A DNA stretch of 64,000 bases from Tribonema minus (GCA_017506865.1 JAFCMP010000334.1:930001-994000); one strand, 5' to 3'; positions 43,819 to 56,617 are shown, numbered from the stretch's first letter. The notes: generated by a model not told the origin, from the sequence alone. Numbers and translations: made by a program.

Positions 43819-45815
43819 CGCGGGGGTCCACGATGGCGCCTGCGCTTGCGCTTGCGCTTGTGTGACGGAAGAATGGTAGATTGGCGAATGCGATGGTGCC
43901 GCTCCGCAGGCAGAGCTCGCGCGTGTGCATCGGACGCCACCCCGCCTACAATGTCCACTCTCTTCGCCAGCTCGCAGCTGCCAACTGCAGGGGGTCACAC
44001 AAAAGGGTTTGAAGGCGGCAAGGGGGGGGCGGGGGGGGGGGGGCAAGGGTAGTCATCTTTGCACCACTGTCGAGGCACAAGAAGGAGCATGCGGGGGTCA
44101 GATTCTGTGATGCTCACAGGAACCTTCTTACGGAGCTGCATGCGCACATTACTTTGCACCAATGGTAGAGTGCCGTTGCGAACCTTCGCAAATTCTGCCG
44201 CCGCGTCTGTGCAGTCGCAGCTGTGGCTGCGTGGGTTTTTGAGGTGTGCGCGTTCCGCACTGGTTTTGCCGCACTGGTTTCTGCCGATCTGTGGTGCATG
44301 GTTTGTGTTGAGAGACGTCTCTGTGGTTGTAATAGAAGTGATTGCTGTCTGTGCTTCTGGGTGTTTGCCTGCATATTTGCCAGCTGCATGATGCACTTGA
44401 CCATTTGGTTGCTCAGAGCGCATGTGCTGTACTTGGCATGTCACCCGGGAAAATACAAATACGCCTGGTGAAGAATGATAGCTCACGTGGTGTTCATGCC
44501 ATGTTCATGAGTTTGCAAGAGTTTCCTCAAAACCGAGCCAGTTTGCTGCGACACGGGGCATGCAGGCCCAAAGGATCGAGGTCTAGTGCCTGGAATGTGT
44601 CTTAGTTCATGGGTGTGGGACGTAGAGGTCTACAATGTGCACCACATCAATGCACAAATGCTGATGCGCGTTTCTGCACAAAGCGCATCTCACGGTGCCA
44701 GCAACATAATATAAATAAATATAAGTTGCTGCAATCACCACCATGCGCCCGCACCTCAAATAACGTTTTCTTTGAATTCTGCGTCCTCCATTGCTTTCAC
44801 CTGTTGGTGAGCCTCCATACGCATATGCCACATGACCTAGGTGGCTACTACCAGTAATGGTGAGCGACCATACCCATGTGATCACGTAGTCTACTGCTGG
44901 TACTGTGTCAGCCCCCCCCCGTGTGCGACACCTTAGCTACCACAATGTTTTCCCAACAAGTGCTCAGCGCAGCTATGAACACACAGCATGTAGGGCATCA
45001 CTGGCTGCAACTGCTCTGATGGCGTGTGAAGGAACCTGTTAAGTATGCAGATGAACACAATCAATGATGCAAACTGGTCGAGGCAACTGGTGCACTTCAG
45101 GCGGCACTGATCAGATAAAGCGCAGCGCATGTCGAGCGATAGTGTATCCTCGCTGCAGCTTCAAGTTAGTCACCGTTGATCATTTTAATTTATATAAAGA
45201 TGCTAAAAAAACTATAGGCGCCGGCTCTGCAGCACTCTGTACTGCTCGGCGTGGCGCAGATTCGGTATGCCTTGCAGATGTCATTGTCTGTAGAAATTGG
45301 ATTGGGCTGGGTGGGTGTGTCGTGTTGCACACATCCTGCACACATCATGCGGCAACCACATGATGCCTTGAAGCGTACGAATGGCAGCGACGATTCGAAA
45401 ACAACGCAGCTTAAGGCGTCTGCGGTTCATCAACCAGCTGCTCGTGACGCTATGTATCTGCGCGCAAAGTGATTTGATGCTCGGGATACTAAGCTAAGAC
45501 TTGGGGGCCTCCGCTGTGAACAATAGTCGCCTGTGCATGACTCGAGCTTATGTAATGATTCAAGTCAAGCTGTCGGCCCAGCATAGTCATGATCGGATGA
45601 TGACGGAGATGGCTGCAACTTCATGTTGAAGTGCAGGTTTTTCGGCCTGAAGCTGTTTGCCCGCTGGGGGGAGGAGTGCAGCGATGGACAAAGTGTAAAA
45701 ACTACAAAAAAGTCGAGAGAGATCAATATCGTTGTAGCGGTGCAGGTTGCAGGAGCCGGGGAGTGCTGGAATCGAGAGCTTGTTGCGCAAGAGTAGAAGG
45801 CTACGCACAAAGATC
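43819..45815. other. Spacer between ceramide synthase and ankyrin gene 2
   Basis: Both genes are on the plus strand. A poly-G tract (about 44026-44042) follows the ceramide synthase. Open frames around 43995-44486 on both strands show no family signature or splice partner. The right half is of average composition with no gene visible. Confidence 0.5.
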
Positions 45816-48800
45816 ATGGGGGTGACCGCAGGTGTGCAGGAGTTCGACATATGGCGAGCAGCGGCAACCGGCGACGCGTGTGTCATCTCGGACTACTTGG
45901 CCAGGGAACCCCACTTGAGAGCACCATCCCACATTGATGGTAAATCTCAGAACACAATTTGCTCAAGTCTGGAATGTACTGAACGTACGGTAGAATCGTG
46001 TGTAGCGCGGCGGGGCACACGGAACTAGGGTGCAAAATGAAGTGTTGTGAACAACAGTACGTGAAGCTGCTTCGCGGCTGCTTACATGCGAGCACAGAAC
46101 TCATTCTGTTCACTTGGACTGCGGCTCAACCTCTTCCTCCTTCCCACAATGATGTGCAGACTGCAACATTTATATAATATATAGTTGGCTGGTCCTGAAA
46201 TCTTATTGTACCAGTGTTCAAGTCGAACAAGCACCAAGTCGAACAAGCACCTCTACTTTTGAAAAAAAAGATGTGAGATTTTCTAGAAGCCACTCCAGGC
46301 ACACACAGCCATAGCTTTGTCTTCACTGAGCACAAGCTCCTTGCTCATGATGCGGTTCTGGCACCTGCGATTGTTGTGGTGGCAATAATCCTACACCCTG
46401 TTGCTCCTAGCAGCATGTTGGGCGCACATCATGAAGCACAATCAGGATTGCAGTCAAGCGCATGCAGCAGATAAACACACATGACAGTACCTACACAATA
46501 CAATGCTGATTGAATGGCAAACGCATACAATCGATGCACAGTGAACGCCATCTCGGTATTACTAGTAGTACCTGACAGTGTGTACAGACTTCGGAAGTAC
46601 AACCGCAACGGTAGTCCGACACAGAGCAAAGGCGAGTACTGCGTCATGTTGGTAGCTGCTTATGCATGCATAACACTGTGGTGGACGCTGTGTGTTGATG
46701 CAATTGCATTCAGACTGGCCAATATAGGTGAGTGTTGCAGCATGTTCAAAGTAGCTGGAATAGCTGAATTTGAGCTCGGCTTGTTTGAGCACAGCTTGTT
46801 TGCAGGTACAAGCTGTTCCCCCTTCAAGGCGCTTGTGCTGAGCGATGCTGCGCTGATACTCGCTCGTGAGCGAAGGCAGTAACGCCTTCCCATTTCGCAG
46901 TTGTGCACCCAGCAAGGATATCTGCTTCTCACCGCTATACTGAGAAGAATGTGCACACGTCTTTAGGTTGGTGCAAAACCATCATATAGCTCACACGCCC
47001 AACAGCGGTAACCGTCCTCACGCCACCGGTGCCAGTGAGCCTCACTCTGACGCATTGCGCGCGCTCCTGTGTGTGTCATGCCAGGCTTTGCTCATGCGGG
47101 CGTGGGGAGTGACAGGACGGCGCTCGCGCTGGCGGCGCAGTATGGCCATACGGACATAATGACGGCATTGCTTAATGCGGGCGCTGATGTGAATGCGTTC
47201 AAGGTATGATACGAAGCAAGTTGCTTTTTGTGTTTGGATGAAATTGCTGTGAATGCGCTGTTCCTTGGCGCTGCTGCGCACCAATGCCGAGGGCACTGTC
47301 GGGGCACTGTCGCTCGCTGTCGGCACGGAGGAGTTGGAGCCGTGGTGGAAATTGTCCTCTGGAGCTGTTGATGTGAGGACTTGCAACAACTGTTCGCAGA
47401 ATTCAATGATTCCATCACCATGCACACGAAGCTTTCAGGGTGGTCTGCCGTGAATGCAATCAGGGAGCAACCCATTTGAGAGCGGTCCATTCGGACTTAC
47501 AGACTCAGGTGGTTGCAGGCAGATGATGGAGGATCTGTGGCCTGCGCTCGCTGCGGTCTGCCCGCCAATTGATTCCATCATACCTTGACCACATCCGAGT
47601 GCTTCATGTACACGTACACCATTCACAGTGCGAAACGTTCTGCTCTTCAAAACTTCAAGCCACTCCGGAAGTGCCACCGCACGCGCGCTGCACGCCTTTC
47701 GTGACTCGCCATCTTCAATTTTGCGCCCCTTGCGCCAATCGCAGCTTGCTAAAGTCACTGCCGCTCAGCGGACAAAGCGATCACACCGCTGTTCTATTAG
47801 ACTTGTGCACACAACTCCATGCGGACACGTCGCAGCGCGCGTCGCTCACCTGCACGTGCTATGGTGCAGCCAACCTGCAAAACCTGCGGCGCCACGCTGG
47901 GTACGGCGTGCGCCGCCGCCATCATCCGCATGCGCAGCAGATGCACGCGGCGAACACACACACGCGCAACGCATGCGCTGTCGCGCGCTTTCGCAGCCGG
48001 CACTGCCGCAGACCCATCTCGCGCACACCGGCCTGCGTAACCTGTCGATGCGACGTGTGCCGCTGACGACTACTGCGCACGGCCGCGCCTCCCGCTGCTC
48101 GCCGCGCGCAGCCGGACGTGCACGGCGAGAGCGGCGTGACGCCGCTGTACGCGGCGTGCTCGCACGCACAGGGCGACGCCGCGCTGCTGCTGCTGGCGCG
48201 CGGCGCGGACCCGCACGTTCGGGTCCTGCGCTCGTCGCTGTTCTCCTTGGGGTGAGTGCTGAGCGTGCTGCAATGCGTCAGTGCTCACGGCCGTCGAATG
48301 TGTTGAGCTGCTGTTAGTTGGGCTCGGTGACAGGAGTCACATTTACGATGTATGCGCCCAGGGCTCATTGCGATGCATGTATCCAGGACTCAGAATAGCG
48401 CCCCCCGAGAGTTTTTTGCTCGGCGGTGGCGTCATGGCTGAGCAATGAACCTGGGGGGACAGCGAGGGTTCCTGTTTGTTGTGCCTCCTCCCTTGCTCGC
48501 TTGTTGCTCTATATCAGAGTTAGCTGTGAGGTCGTACTTGAGTACACAGCATTGTCATGCGGTATGCTGTCTCAACTGCAGATGCCGTGCATCCCAATCA
48601 GCGAAGGTTTGACCTGCGGAAGTAGACAAGTGGATGAGGCTGTTGCGGAGGTGACGCACTGTGTATGTATGAGGCTGACATTCTTTGAAAGCAGAGGACA
48701 CCTTTTTTGCACTGCATATGTCATGACAGGACACCAAACCCTAACCCTAAGCGTAACCCTAACCCAAAGTGGTGGGGGCGCACACGTGATGTCACTGATG

Positions 48801-50977
48801 AACTGCGCATCAATCACATTTTTTCGATGCCCAGAAGGTTCAAAGATGGAACCTGAATGTTGACATTTACGTCCTGCACTAGCGGCATTGCCATCAGCAA
48901 CAGCACACTGCGCAGTGTTGTGATCCTGAAGATCCCTCCTTGTATTGCAGGTACTCCCCTGCCGAGGCAGTAGCCGTTTGCGTGCCTCCCATGGAACGGG
49001 ACGAAGACGAGAGGCATTACATTGAATGGACCGTGAAAGGGGCCGCCGAACGGGGTCCTGAGGCTGGAGCCGCATTCGCCAGACGACTGCTGGAGATAAG
49101 GTAGGGAACGTGATCATCTCTTGATGCTTCTCACAGATTTGAACAGTGTTCAAACATTGATGAATGCCACTTATTGCAACTGGACCTAATTCCCCCCCCC
49201 CCCTTTTCTCCGCACATACTACTAGTAAGGCTGAGATGGCTAGCCTTTTGCTGCTTGTGGTTGTCGGCAGGCGTTTGAAAGCAGAATTATGGCCTTGTGT
49301 CACTGGTAGCTGCAGAACAGCGCCACACACAGGCAGGCTAGCTGTTGTATTCTCAATGAGCTTGAGGCAAGATACCAACTGCAGTGAGCCATCATCACTG
49401 GCACAAAGTGCGGCAGCAACTTAAAAGGGCGCAACTGGCATGCATCACCACACCGCACTTGATTTTGGTGTGGAAACATTGCATGCTGTCAGAATGTGTT
49501 ACCAAAAGGCATGTCATATGGTACGGAATCTTAGTTGGCAGTGCAGTGCAGGAGCCATGATTCAGCAGCATGCGGCTCCCGGAGCTTGTGGCGCTGACAC
49601 CAAGTACACGCAGCGTCTTCATGATATCGCTGCTCTATACCTGTGATTCTGGCTTATGCAATGCCAGAGCACTGACTTGCTGTGTCTGTTGGGGGCTCTG
49701 TGCGCCGCAGGCAGCAACAGACCGCCAAGGACAATCACGGCAGCGCTCAGAGCAAGAGCGGCGCTGCTGCGGAGCGCCGGCTGCTGTCCGCGCAGCAGCT
49801 GGCGCGGCGCAGGCAGCTGCGTCACGAAGAGCGAGAGCTGCTGCTGCAGCTGGAGCTGGAGGAGTGGGAACTGCTCGATGCTGCAGCGGCTGCGAACGGC
49901 ACCAGCGCTGCCACCGGCAACGCAGCTGACACCGCCGGTGACAGTCATGGGCCTGAGGAGCACGCTGCAGAGCCTGGCGGGACGGAGGACACTGCACAAC
50001 AAGCAAAGGCTGTGCATCGTAGCAGCCCTGCGCTGCGTGCAGCTCGCCGCCGCCGCCAGCAGCGCCGCAATGAAGCAGCTGCCAGCGCTGCTGCCGCTGC
50101 TGCTGGAACCGGGGACGCCGCTCAAGCGGGTGATGACGACACTGGCAGCTGCCAGAGCGGTCTGGACGCAACTCACGCAGCCAGTAGTTCCAATGGTGGC
50201 GTCAGCTATACCATCCGTGCCCGCCGTGTGCGCCGCCAGCGCTGTGCTGCCGCTGCTGCAGCTGCTGCAGCAGCTGCTGGTGGCGATGGCGGCGAAGGCG
50301 GCAGTGCTGCTGGAGCGGGTGGCGATGCTGGTGATACCAATGACGCCACAGCCACTGGCGCCTTTACTGCCACTGGCAGTGGAGCTGGCGTTGTCGAAAG
50401 CAACGCTCAACATGCTGCTACAGGCAGCGCTGCAGGTGAAAGTGTTGGCGGCGCACTTGTGCACAAGTGTGGCTTCGAGTGGACCCCCATTGCCGCTGTT
50501 GGCAAGGACATCGCTGGTGGCAGTGGCAGCAGCAGCAGTGCTGAAGCTGTTGACACTGACGGCGCTGCTGCTGCAGCAGGCACCAGCCCCGCTAGCGACG
50601 GCGCCCTTGCCGCTACGGTCACCGATGCCATGTGTCTCAGTTTCGGCTCCGCAGCTATTGCCGCTACAGATGCAAGCGACATGTCCCCCGACGATCGTAG
50701 CGCTGCGGCTGGGGGGTCTCGAGTGCAACACGGCTTCACTGATAGAGCGAGCTCTCCGGACTCCCCCCACACAGCGCCTGCTGCTGAGTGGAGTGGCAAG
50801 TCCATCAGCGCTGAGCACTGCACCTCTGCTGCAACCGCCAGCAGCAGCAGCGTCGTGGATGCCATGAGCAGCCCCGCGGCCGCCCGAGCCGGTGTTGAAG
50901 AGCCCGATGACGTGATCGTGCTCCAGCCTATGGCGCCGGCAGGCACATTTTTCTTCTTGAGACACAGCGCACACTGA
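45816..50977 (+). CDS. Ankyrin-repeat protein 2 with long low-complexity tail
   Basis: Five exons, 45816-45939, 47085-47203, 48112-48251, 48951-49100 and 49711-50977, join in phases 1, 0, 2, 2 into 599 residues. ATG 45816 is the first in frame. Ankyrin repeats cover about residues 10-127: FDIWRAAATGDACVISDYL, then RTALALAAQYGHTDIMTALL followed by NAGADVNAFK, then GVTPLYAACSHAQGDAALLL followed by ARGADPH. Exon 4 codes a charged segment (PPMERDEDERHYIEWTVKGA) of unknown fold. Exon 5 begins with a probable coiled coil, SAQQLARRRQLRHEERELLL into QLELEEWELLD (residues ~205-235), then about 350 residues rich in Ala, Gly, Ser and Thr with short Arg clusters, probably disordered. Donors are all GT. 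It is not a close copy of ankyrin gene 1. Likely a scaffold; partners unknown. Confidence 0.85.
48734..48766. repeat. Telomere-like CCCTAA repeats in ankyrin 2 intron 3
   Basis: AAACCCTAACCCTAAGCG is followed by TAACCCTAACCC: about four CCCTAA units with one imperfection. It is the clearest interstitial telomeric tract in the window. Confidence 0.85.
49192..49203. repeat. C12 homopolymer in ankyrin 2 intron 4
   Basis: Twelve C followed by CTTTTCTC, near the middle of the intron. Confidence 0.85.
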
Positions 50978-52569
50978 GGCAGTATCACAAGCAGCGGTGG
51001 TAGCTGACGGCATGCCATCACCGCCGACAGCACAATCATGGCAACACGCACGCGCATTGTCTCGATGCGGTGTTGCGATACTAGCAGAGTAGTAGGTCCA
51101 CCACACGTGCATGTGGAAGCTGGCACAGCGGCTTGAGCTTGCCACACTGATGATGCGCATATTGCGGAGATTCAAGAAGAGAATCTTGGGTTTGCGTAGC
51201 AACATGTTGATAGAGCTGCACACAAGCGGCAAAGGCATCCTGTGAGCGCGTTGTATAACCTGCAAGCATGCAGATGAGGGCATTAGGGCAAGCACGCTTT
51301 GCAGCACAGTTGGGGCAGCAGTTCATGTCATGCGGTTGGGCAAGTACGGTGCTGGTTCAAGCATGAGTTGTGATATGGTCACATGGTCAAAAGCACAGGT
51401 GTGCTGGCAAGGTGTTCCTAGTGGATCGTAACATAGCGGTATTTTCTTTTTGATACTTGTGCTTCAAGGTGGGCCAAACCGTATATACTAGACCGCAAGA
51501 CGGATCAGTGTCAGTGACCTTCACCACGCTGTGGCCCCTGCATAATGTTCAATAGAGGCTGTGTGCACACCTTCATACTGCTTTGATTATTAATCTTGAA
51601 GTGGCGCATCATTTTCTTGCCCTCGGGTTGCTTTGCTCTCATGTCACCTTTGTCCATGCCTGTTTGTCACTGTGGACGCTTGCATGTCATGCAGTAACAT
51701 GGGCATGTTGGCATCCAGTTCAGTACGATGTGACAAGGATTTCCATTGACAAGTCACCAGCAGAGTTGCATCAACTGCAGCCAAATCAACAAGGTAATCG
51801 TGCTTCGCTCCAGTTGAGAGTATGTTGAGGCGATCACATGCATTTCCAATTAATTGTTACTTCTGGGTGCACAATGTTGCTTTGGTGGGCATTGGGGTGG
51901 CGCTGCAATGATCGACGGGCGCACTTTTGTCGCTTTTTACAGTTAAAACGCTTTGTTTTTCAAAAAAAGGTACAGCCTGAGAGTAGATAAATTCTTGTTT
52001 CTGATGATGAGTGCTTATTCCTGATTCTGTTTGCGCCATGCGACTTTTATAATTACTCTGTATTTCTCTCATTGCATGCATGCGCAACATACACTCCACA
52101 GCACTTTTGCAAAACAGTACGACCTGCAAGGACGAGCTGACCTCCTCGACAATACCATCGACCCCCTCTGAGACAGGAACCACAGGCAAATCAGCAATGC
52201 ATCATTGGGGTCGTCATGCGTTGTTTGGAAGATCTATGCTAGCCTGGATCAGCTTCATCAGCGCTCCGAACTGAGGACTATCATAATGATGACACCTTAG
52301 TAATGATCACGCCTGTTGACGTGGCATGGCAATAATTATTGTTGAGCTTTGATAACTGCAGGGTGAGCATGTTCCTGCCTCCCTTACAGCAGGTACCCAG
52401 CCTGAGTGTGTACTGTAGAGTGACTTGCAGCCCCGGTAATCTCTGCAAACCATATGATCGCTTTTTTCTACTTGAAAGCAGCTGCGCTGCCGGAGTCCTG
52501 GGTCGTAGACCCATCCCGGGATGGTGTAAGCGCTGCTGTCGCGCTTGACTTTGAGGGGCGTATGTTTGT

Positions 52570-53350
52570 CAACATAAAACTGTGTCATGCAGAGCATATG
52601 CAATATAGATACAACAAGATCAGCGACGGCTTTCAGAGCACACAGGGTGTCACGCTTAGGGACGGTCCCTAAGCGCATCCCATTCCCACCCAACTACAGC
52701 TACCACTACGGCCACTACATACCATCCCCCTGCAGTTGCGGATCTCCCAGCAACTGCTTCACTGTAATGAAGCTTCAGCACACATGCCCGCCCTCAGCTC
52801 GCGGGCGACACTTCACCGCCATTGTGGTTGCAGCAAGCCCCACAATATGGTGCCATCACAGTTATGTAGGTCCGGCAGAGCTACTGCTGCTGGCAAAGCG
52901 CGCAGGCTTAACGCGCTCCAGCCCCCCCTTGCATCCTGATACGGGCAACACTCCAAAGGCGTGGTTGTAGCAATCATGGGCGCCATCAATCTGTAGGCCC
53001 CAAGAAAGTGCCTCTGCATGCAGGTGCGGAACGAATGCACGTCCTGCTGCTGCTGCTGCTGCTGCCAATGAGTCCACAAGCGCGCTTCAATCCCTAGCGC
53101 CGCCCTGAGCGCTGCTGTTGCTAGCAGCAATCTCACAAGCGCGCACTGGCCCCTTGCTCGGTCCTCCACATCTGGGCAACACTCTCGGGGAGTGGATGTA
53201 GCAATCCTGGGCGCCAACAGGATAGTGCTGCTGGCGACACTCCAAGCGCGCTCCGCTCCATAGGTCCATCCTGTGCTGCCAGCGCTGCTGCAGCTGCTGG
53301 CGTTGATCCCACAACCGCGATCCAGCCACAAGCTCCGTCGTCTACATGTG
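52570..53350 (-). mobile_element. ~770-bp interspersed element, copy B (unclassified)
   Basis: Reverse-oriented partner of 19285-20055, collinear from GTCATGCAGAGCATATGC on the left to CAGCTGCTGGCGTTGATCC on the right. It has the same internal modules (GCAATCCTGGGCGCCAACAG, GGGGCCTACAGATT read on the minus strand) and the same CTG-repeat stretch. A further fragment of the family (CAATCCTGGGCGCCAACAGG) is at about 55130-55150 inside the foldback complex. No coding capacity for transposition is seen. Confidence 0.7.
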
Positions 53351-53616
53351 AGCAACACTCCTGAGCTCCATCAGGCCCATACTGCCTCTGTTCGAGGTTA
53401 TGGCTGTGCTGCTGCTGGTGCTACTGCTTTTGCTGGTGGTGCTGTCGTTGCTGCTGATGAAGCTCCCGACGCTGCTGGTATCGCTGCTGCGGCTTCCATG
53501 GCTGGTGCCCAACAACTAAGTGCGCGCCAACCTTCACCGCCCTGAGGTGCAGGCCATCGCTGTTGCCACCAACATCGCTTAGCCTGCTTGCGAGCTGCTT
53601 CGTGCTCTACTGAACA
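53345..53616. repeat. CTG-rich unit, first copy, next to the foldback
   Basis: GCTGCTGCTGGTGCTACTGC, GACGCTGCTGGTATCGCTGC and GCGCGCCAACCTTCA occur here and again in the same order at about 54885-55030, in direct orientation. So the foldback is flanked by a direct repeat of about 150-250 bp. Confidence 0.75.
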
Positions 53617-54830
53617 CCGTGGCGCTGCATGACGGTGACCGCAAGGCCGGCGAGGCACTGCCAGCGAGCTGTGCGGCATGCCATTTCAACCGCCGCCCGA
53701 GCGTGTGACACGTGTCCAAATGACACGCGTCACCCATCTGCCTAGTGAAAGCCCTCTGAGCTCATCCACGTGTCAATAAAAGTGGCCAACTTCATCGCCT
53801 AAGACTTCCGGCTTTTCTCGCTCGTGCCGAGGCACGCAGCCCCCGCAGGCGGCGGCGACCCCAATAGAAATTCGCCAGTACTCTAAGCGCTCGCTCAAGC
53901 CCCAGCCGCCAGCGCCTCTCGGCCTGCGTCGCGAGATCTGGCACCAAACTTAGAAGCTTGTGAAGTTCAAATTTGGCAAACACGCAACCAATCCCCCACT
54001 GGTCAACGGGTTGCGAGAGAAGGCTCAGGCCCTGCCGTTCCTGCCAGCCAACGCAGAAGGCGTTGCTAAAGTGAAGCGGGTGATTAAAGGATTTGGCATA
54101 CACCCAAGTGGTGCAGGCACGCTGACACCCAAAACGTGGCACACAATCTTGGCAAGCCTGCTGGAAGAGAATGCTGGCCCGGCAAGAGTTGCGAATAGTA
54201 GAGGACGACTTGCCCACAGCTCTGAATTACATTTACTTGGACATTTGCTGAAGGGCCAGCGTTCTCTTCCAGCAGGCTTGCCAAGATTGTGTGCCACGAT
54301 TTGGGGGGTGTCAGCGTGCCTGAACCACTTGGGTGTATGCCAAGTCCTTTAATCACCCGCTTCACTTTAGCAACGCTTTCTGCGTTGGCTGGCAGGAACG
54401 GCAGGGCCTGAGCCTTCTCTCGCAACCCGTTGACCTTGGCGGATTGTTCGTGTTTGCCAAATTTGAACTTCACTTCAAGCTTCGAGATCTGTGCAGTCAC
54501 GTTTGGTGCCAGATCTCGCGACGCAGGCCGAGAGGCGCTGGCGGCTGGGGCTTGAGCGAGAGCTTAGAGTACTGGCGAATTTCTATTGGGGTCGTGCCTC
54601 GGCACGAGCGAGAAAAGCCGGAAGTCCTAATAGGCGATGAAGTTGGCCACGTGGGCCTTTCTATTGACACGTGGATAGGCTCAGAGGGCTTTCACTGGGC
54701 AGATTCACTGGGTGACGCGTGTCATTTGGACACGTGTCACACGCTCGGCAGGCCGCGGTTGAAAGTGCCGCACAGCTCGCTGGCAGTGCCTTGCCGGCCT
54801 TGCGGTCACCGTCATGCAGCCCCACGAGGA
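53617..54830. mobile_element. Long foldback (hairpin) element with ~565-bp arms
   Basis: Left arm about 53617-54183 and right arm about 54253-54830 are reverse complements at roughly 90% identity by eye, separated by a ~70-bp loop. Landmarks on the left arm are GGCGCTGCATGACGG, GACACGTGTCCAAATGACAC, CTTCCGGCTTTTCTCGCTCG, GGCCTGCGTCGCGAGATCTG and GGAAGAGAATGCTGGCCC; each recurs inverted on the right. Inside both arms a frame of ~75 codons stays open in the same sense (KFKFGK...VNGLREKAQALPFLP...VKRVIKG), though I recognise no family. No transposase is present. It may be a non-autonomous foldback/MITE-like DNA transposon, or an inverted gene-fragment duplication able to make double-stranded RNA. 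Confidence 0.8.
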
Positions 54831-55284
54831 GTGGATGTAGATCCTGAGCGCCATCAGACCCCAGGATACTGCCTTTGTGACGAAGTTAGGCTGCGCTGCT
54901 GCTGGTGCTGCTGCTGCTGTTGGTGGTGCTGTCGGTGCTGCTGATGCTGCTTCCGACGCTGCTGGTATTGCTGCTGCGGCTTCTGGCATGGTTGGCCCTC
55001 AACAACTCCGTAAGCGCGCGCCAACCTTCAGCACGGTGAGCGAGCTGGCGTTGCTATCCACCAACGCGCTTCAGCTCCGAACGCCGTCCTCCGCATGCGG
55101 GCAGCACTGCAGCAGAGTAGACATGGCAATCCTGGGCGCCAACAGGCGCCTGCACGGAGGTCGGTCACAGGTACCCGTGCTTTCCTGTTTTCCAAAGTAC
55201 AGGTGCAGGTCCAGGTCTAGACGATCGCTGATGCCACCAACATTGCTTTGCCTGCTTGCGAGCTGCTTCCTGCTCAACTTCACA

Positions 55285-55617
55285 CCGTGGCGCTGCATGA
55301 CGGTGACTGCAAGGCCGGCGAGGCACTGCCAGCAAGCAGAGGCACCTGTACGACCCGCGCCGCTGCTGGCGTGCGACACGTGTCAAAATGACACGCTTCA
55401 CGCAGTGAATCTGCGTAGTGAAAGCTTCTGAGCCCATCCACGTGTCAAGAAAAAAAGGTCACGTGGTTTCACGCCTAAGAGATCCGGCTTTTCTCCTTCG
55501 TGCCGAGGCACGCAGCGGCCGCAGACGGCGGCGACCCCAGATTAAATTCGCCAGTTCCTAAGCTCTCGCCCAAGCCCCTGCCGCCAGCGCCTCTCGGCCT
55601 GCGTCGCTAAATCGTTC
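55285..55617 (+). mobile_element. Solo half-arm of the foldback family
   Basis: Same orientation as the left arm: CCGTGGCGCTGCATGACGG, ACACGTGTCAAAATGACAC, ATCCGGCTTTTCTCCTTCGT, CGCCTCTCGGCCTGCGTCGC, then the similarity stops abruptly. It is more diverged (about 80-85%) than the two arms are from each other, so the arms share a later common origin or have been homogenised. Confidence 0.8.
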
Positions 55618-56617
55618 TCATCCAGTGCAGGGAAGGTTTGATGAGGGCAAACTGCAAGTGTTGTGCTCCTTTCACAAGTGCGTGCGTGATCACGTGACGT
55701 GCCCACACGCGCAGCAAAGCGCGATCAGGAGCCTGGAGCAGGCGAATGTGACCTCCACTACACGTACACTGCATGCCAGGCGTAAGGGGCAATCGTCGCC
55801 CTGCAGAGCGCTCTCCAGAGCAGGCAAGGACTCTGTTACATGCATGCCAATGATGTCGGCGCGGGCGCGCGTAGATTTCCTGAGCTGCGATGGCTGGCGC
55901 AAACACTATCGTTGTGATTTGAAATGCCAGCCCACTGCTGGCCGCGTGTGTTGCAAAGTCGAAGCGATGTTGAACTTCCACATTACGAAAAAGCAACAAT
56001 CGCCACGCACATGTATCATGCGTAGTACACATCTTGCACGATGTCTCAATGTGGTGCATTGCCCAGCTCATTGGTGGCTGTCCAGCACGGGGCCGACAGC
56101 TGCACTTCAACTGCCAAGGACGTGGCGCACACCAGCACTCTTCTGATGTGGCCCGATTCACTCACAGACACACATGAGCTGCTGGTGCCAGACGTGGCAT
56201 GCTCGTCCAGATGCTTCAGATGATGCGCAGCAGCAATGCAGCTGCTGTATACTGTGAGCACGCTCACAACATGGTTATTAATGCATCAGTAGATGCACGC
56301 CTGCAGCACGGTACGTCCAGGGCAGCGGCGTCAACGCCATTGCAGATGCAAGGCGCGCCAGCGGGAGCCGATGACGTGTTCAGAGCTGGGGGCTGCCAGG
56401 CTCCTTCCCTGCACACGCTGCACTGCAGCATCAATTGTTACGTTCATCAAGGCTCTGCAGTGAGCACTGTGCCATGCCCCAGCATGCTTCTCTTTTGTGG
56501 CCATGTGTTGGGAGACTACTCACGCGCCATTCATGCGTTCACATTTCGCGAAAATTCTGGGCGCTGGCGTCATTGCATCTGACTGCCTCACCTGCGTGGC
56601 CTTCGTTGTGTGTGCAG

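Larger units (their letters stand above)
50978..56617. other. 5.6-kb repeat-rich spacer before the kinase gene
   Basis: Left of 52570 I see no gene, only AT-richer unique-looking DNA. From 52570 to 53350 lies the second interspersed element; from 53345 to 55620 lies the foldback complex. From 55620 to 56617 open frames exist on both strands (for example 55625-56146) without family signature; the kinase's missing N-terminal exon, if any, should be here or upstream. Confidence 0.55.

Noticed and set aside
49619-51307. 562-codon open frame on the minus strand
   Set aside because: Antisense shadow of the low-complexity exon of ankyrin gene 2; no splice partner or family signature.
19285-53350. 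The two 770-bp copies as the ends of one large LTR-type element
   Set aside because: They lie in opposite orientation, enclose ordinary host genes, and no reverse transcriptase, integrase or capsid-like frame is present between or in them.
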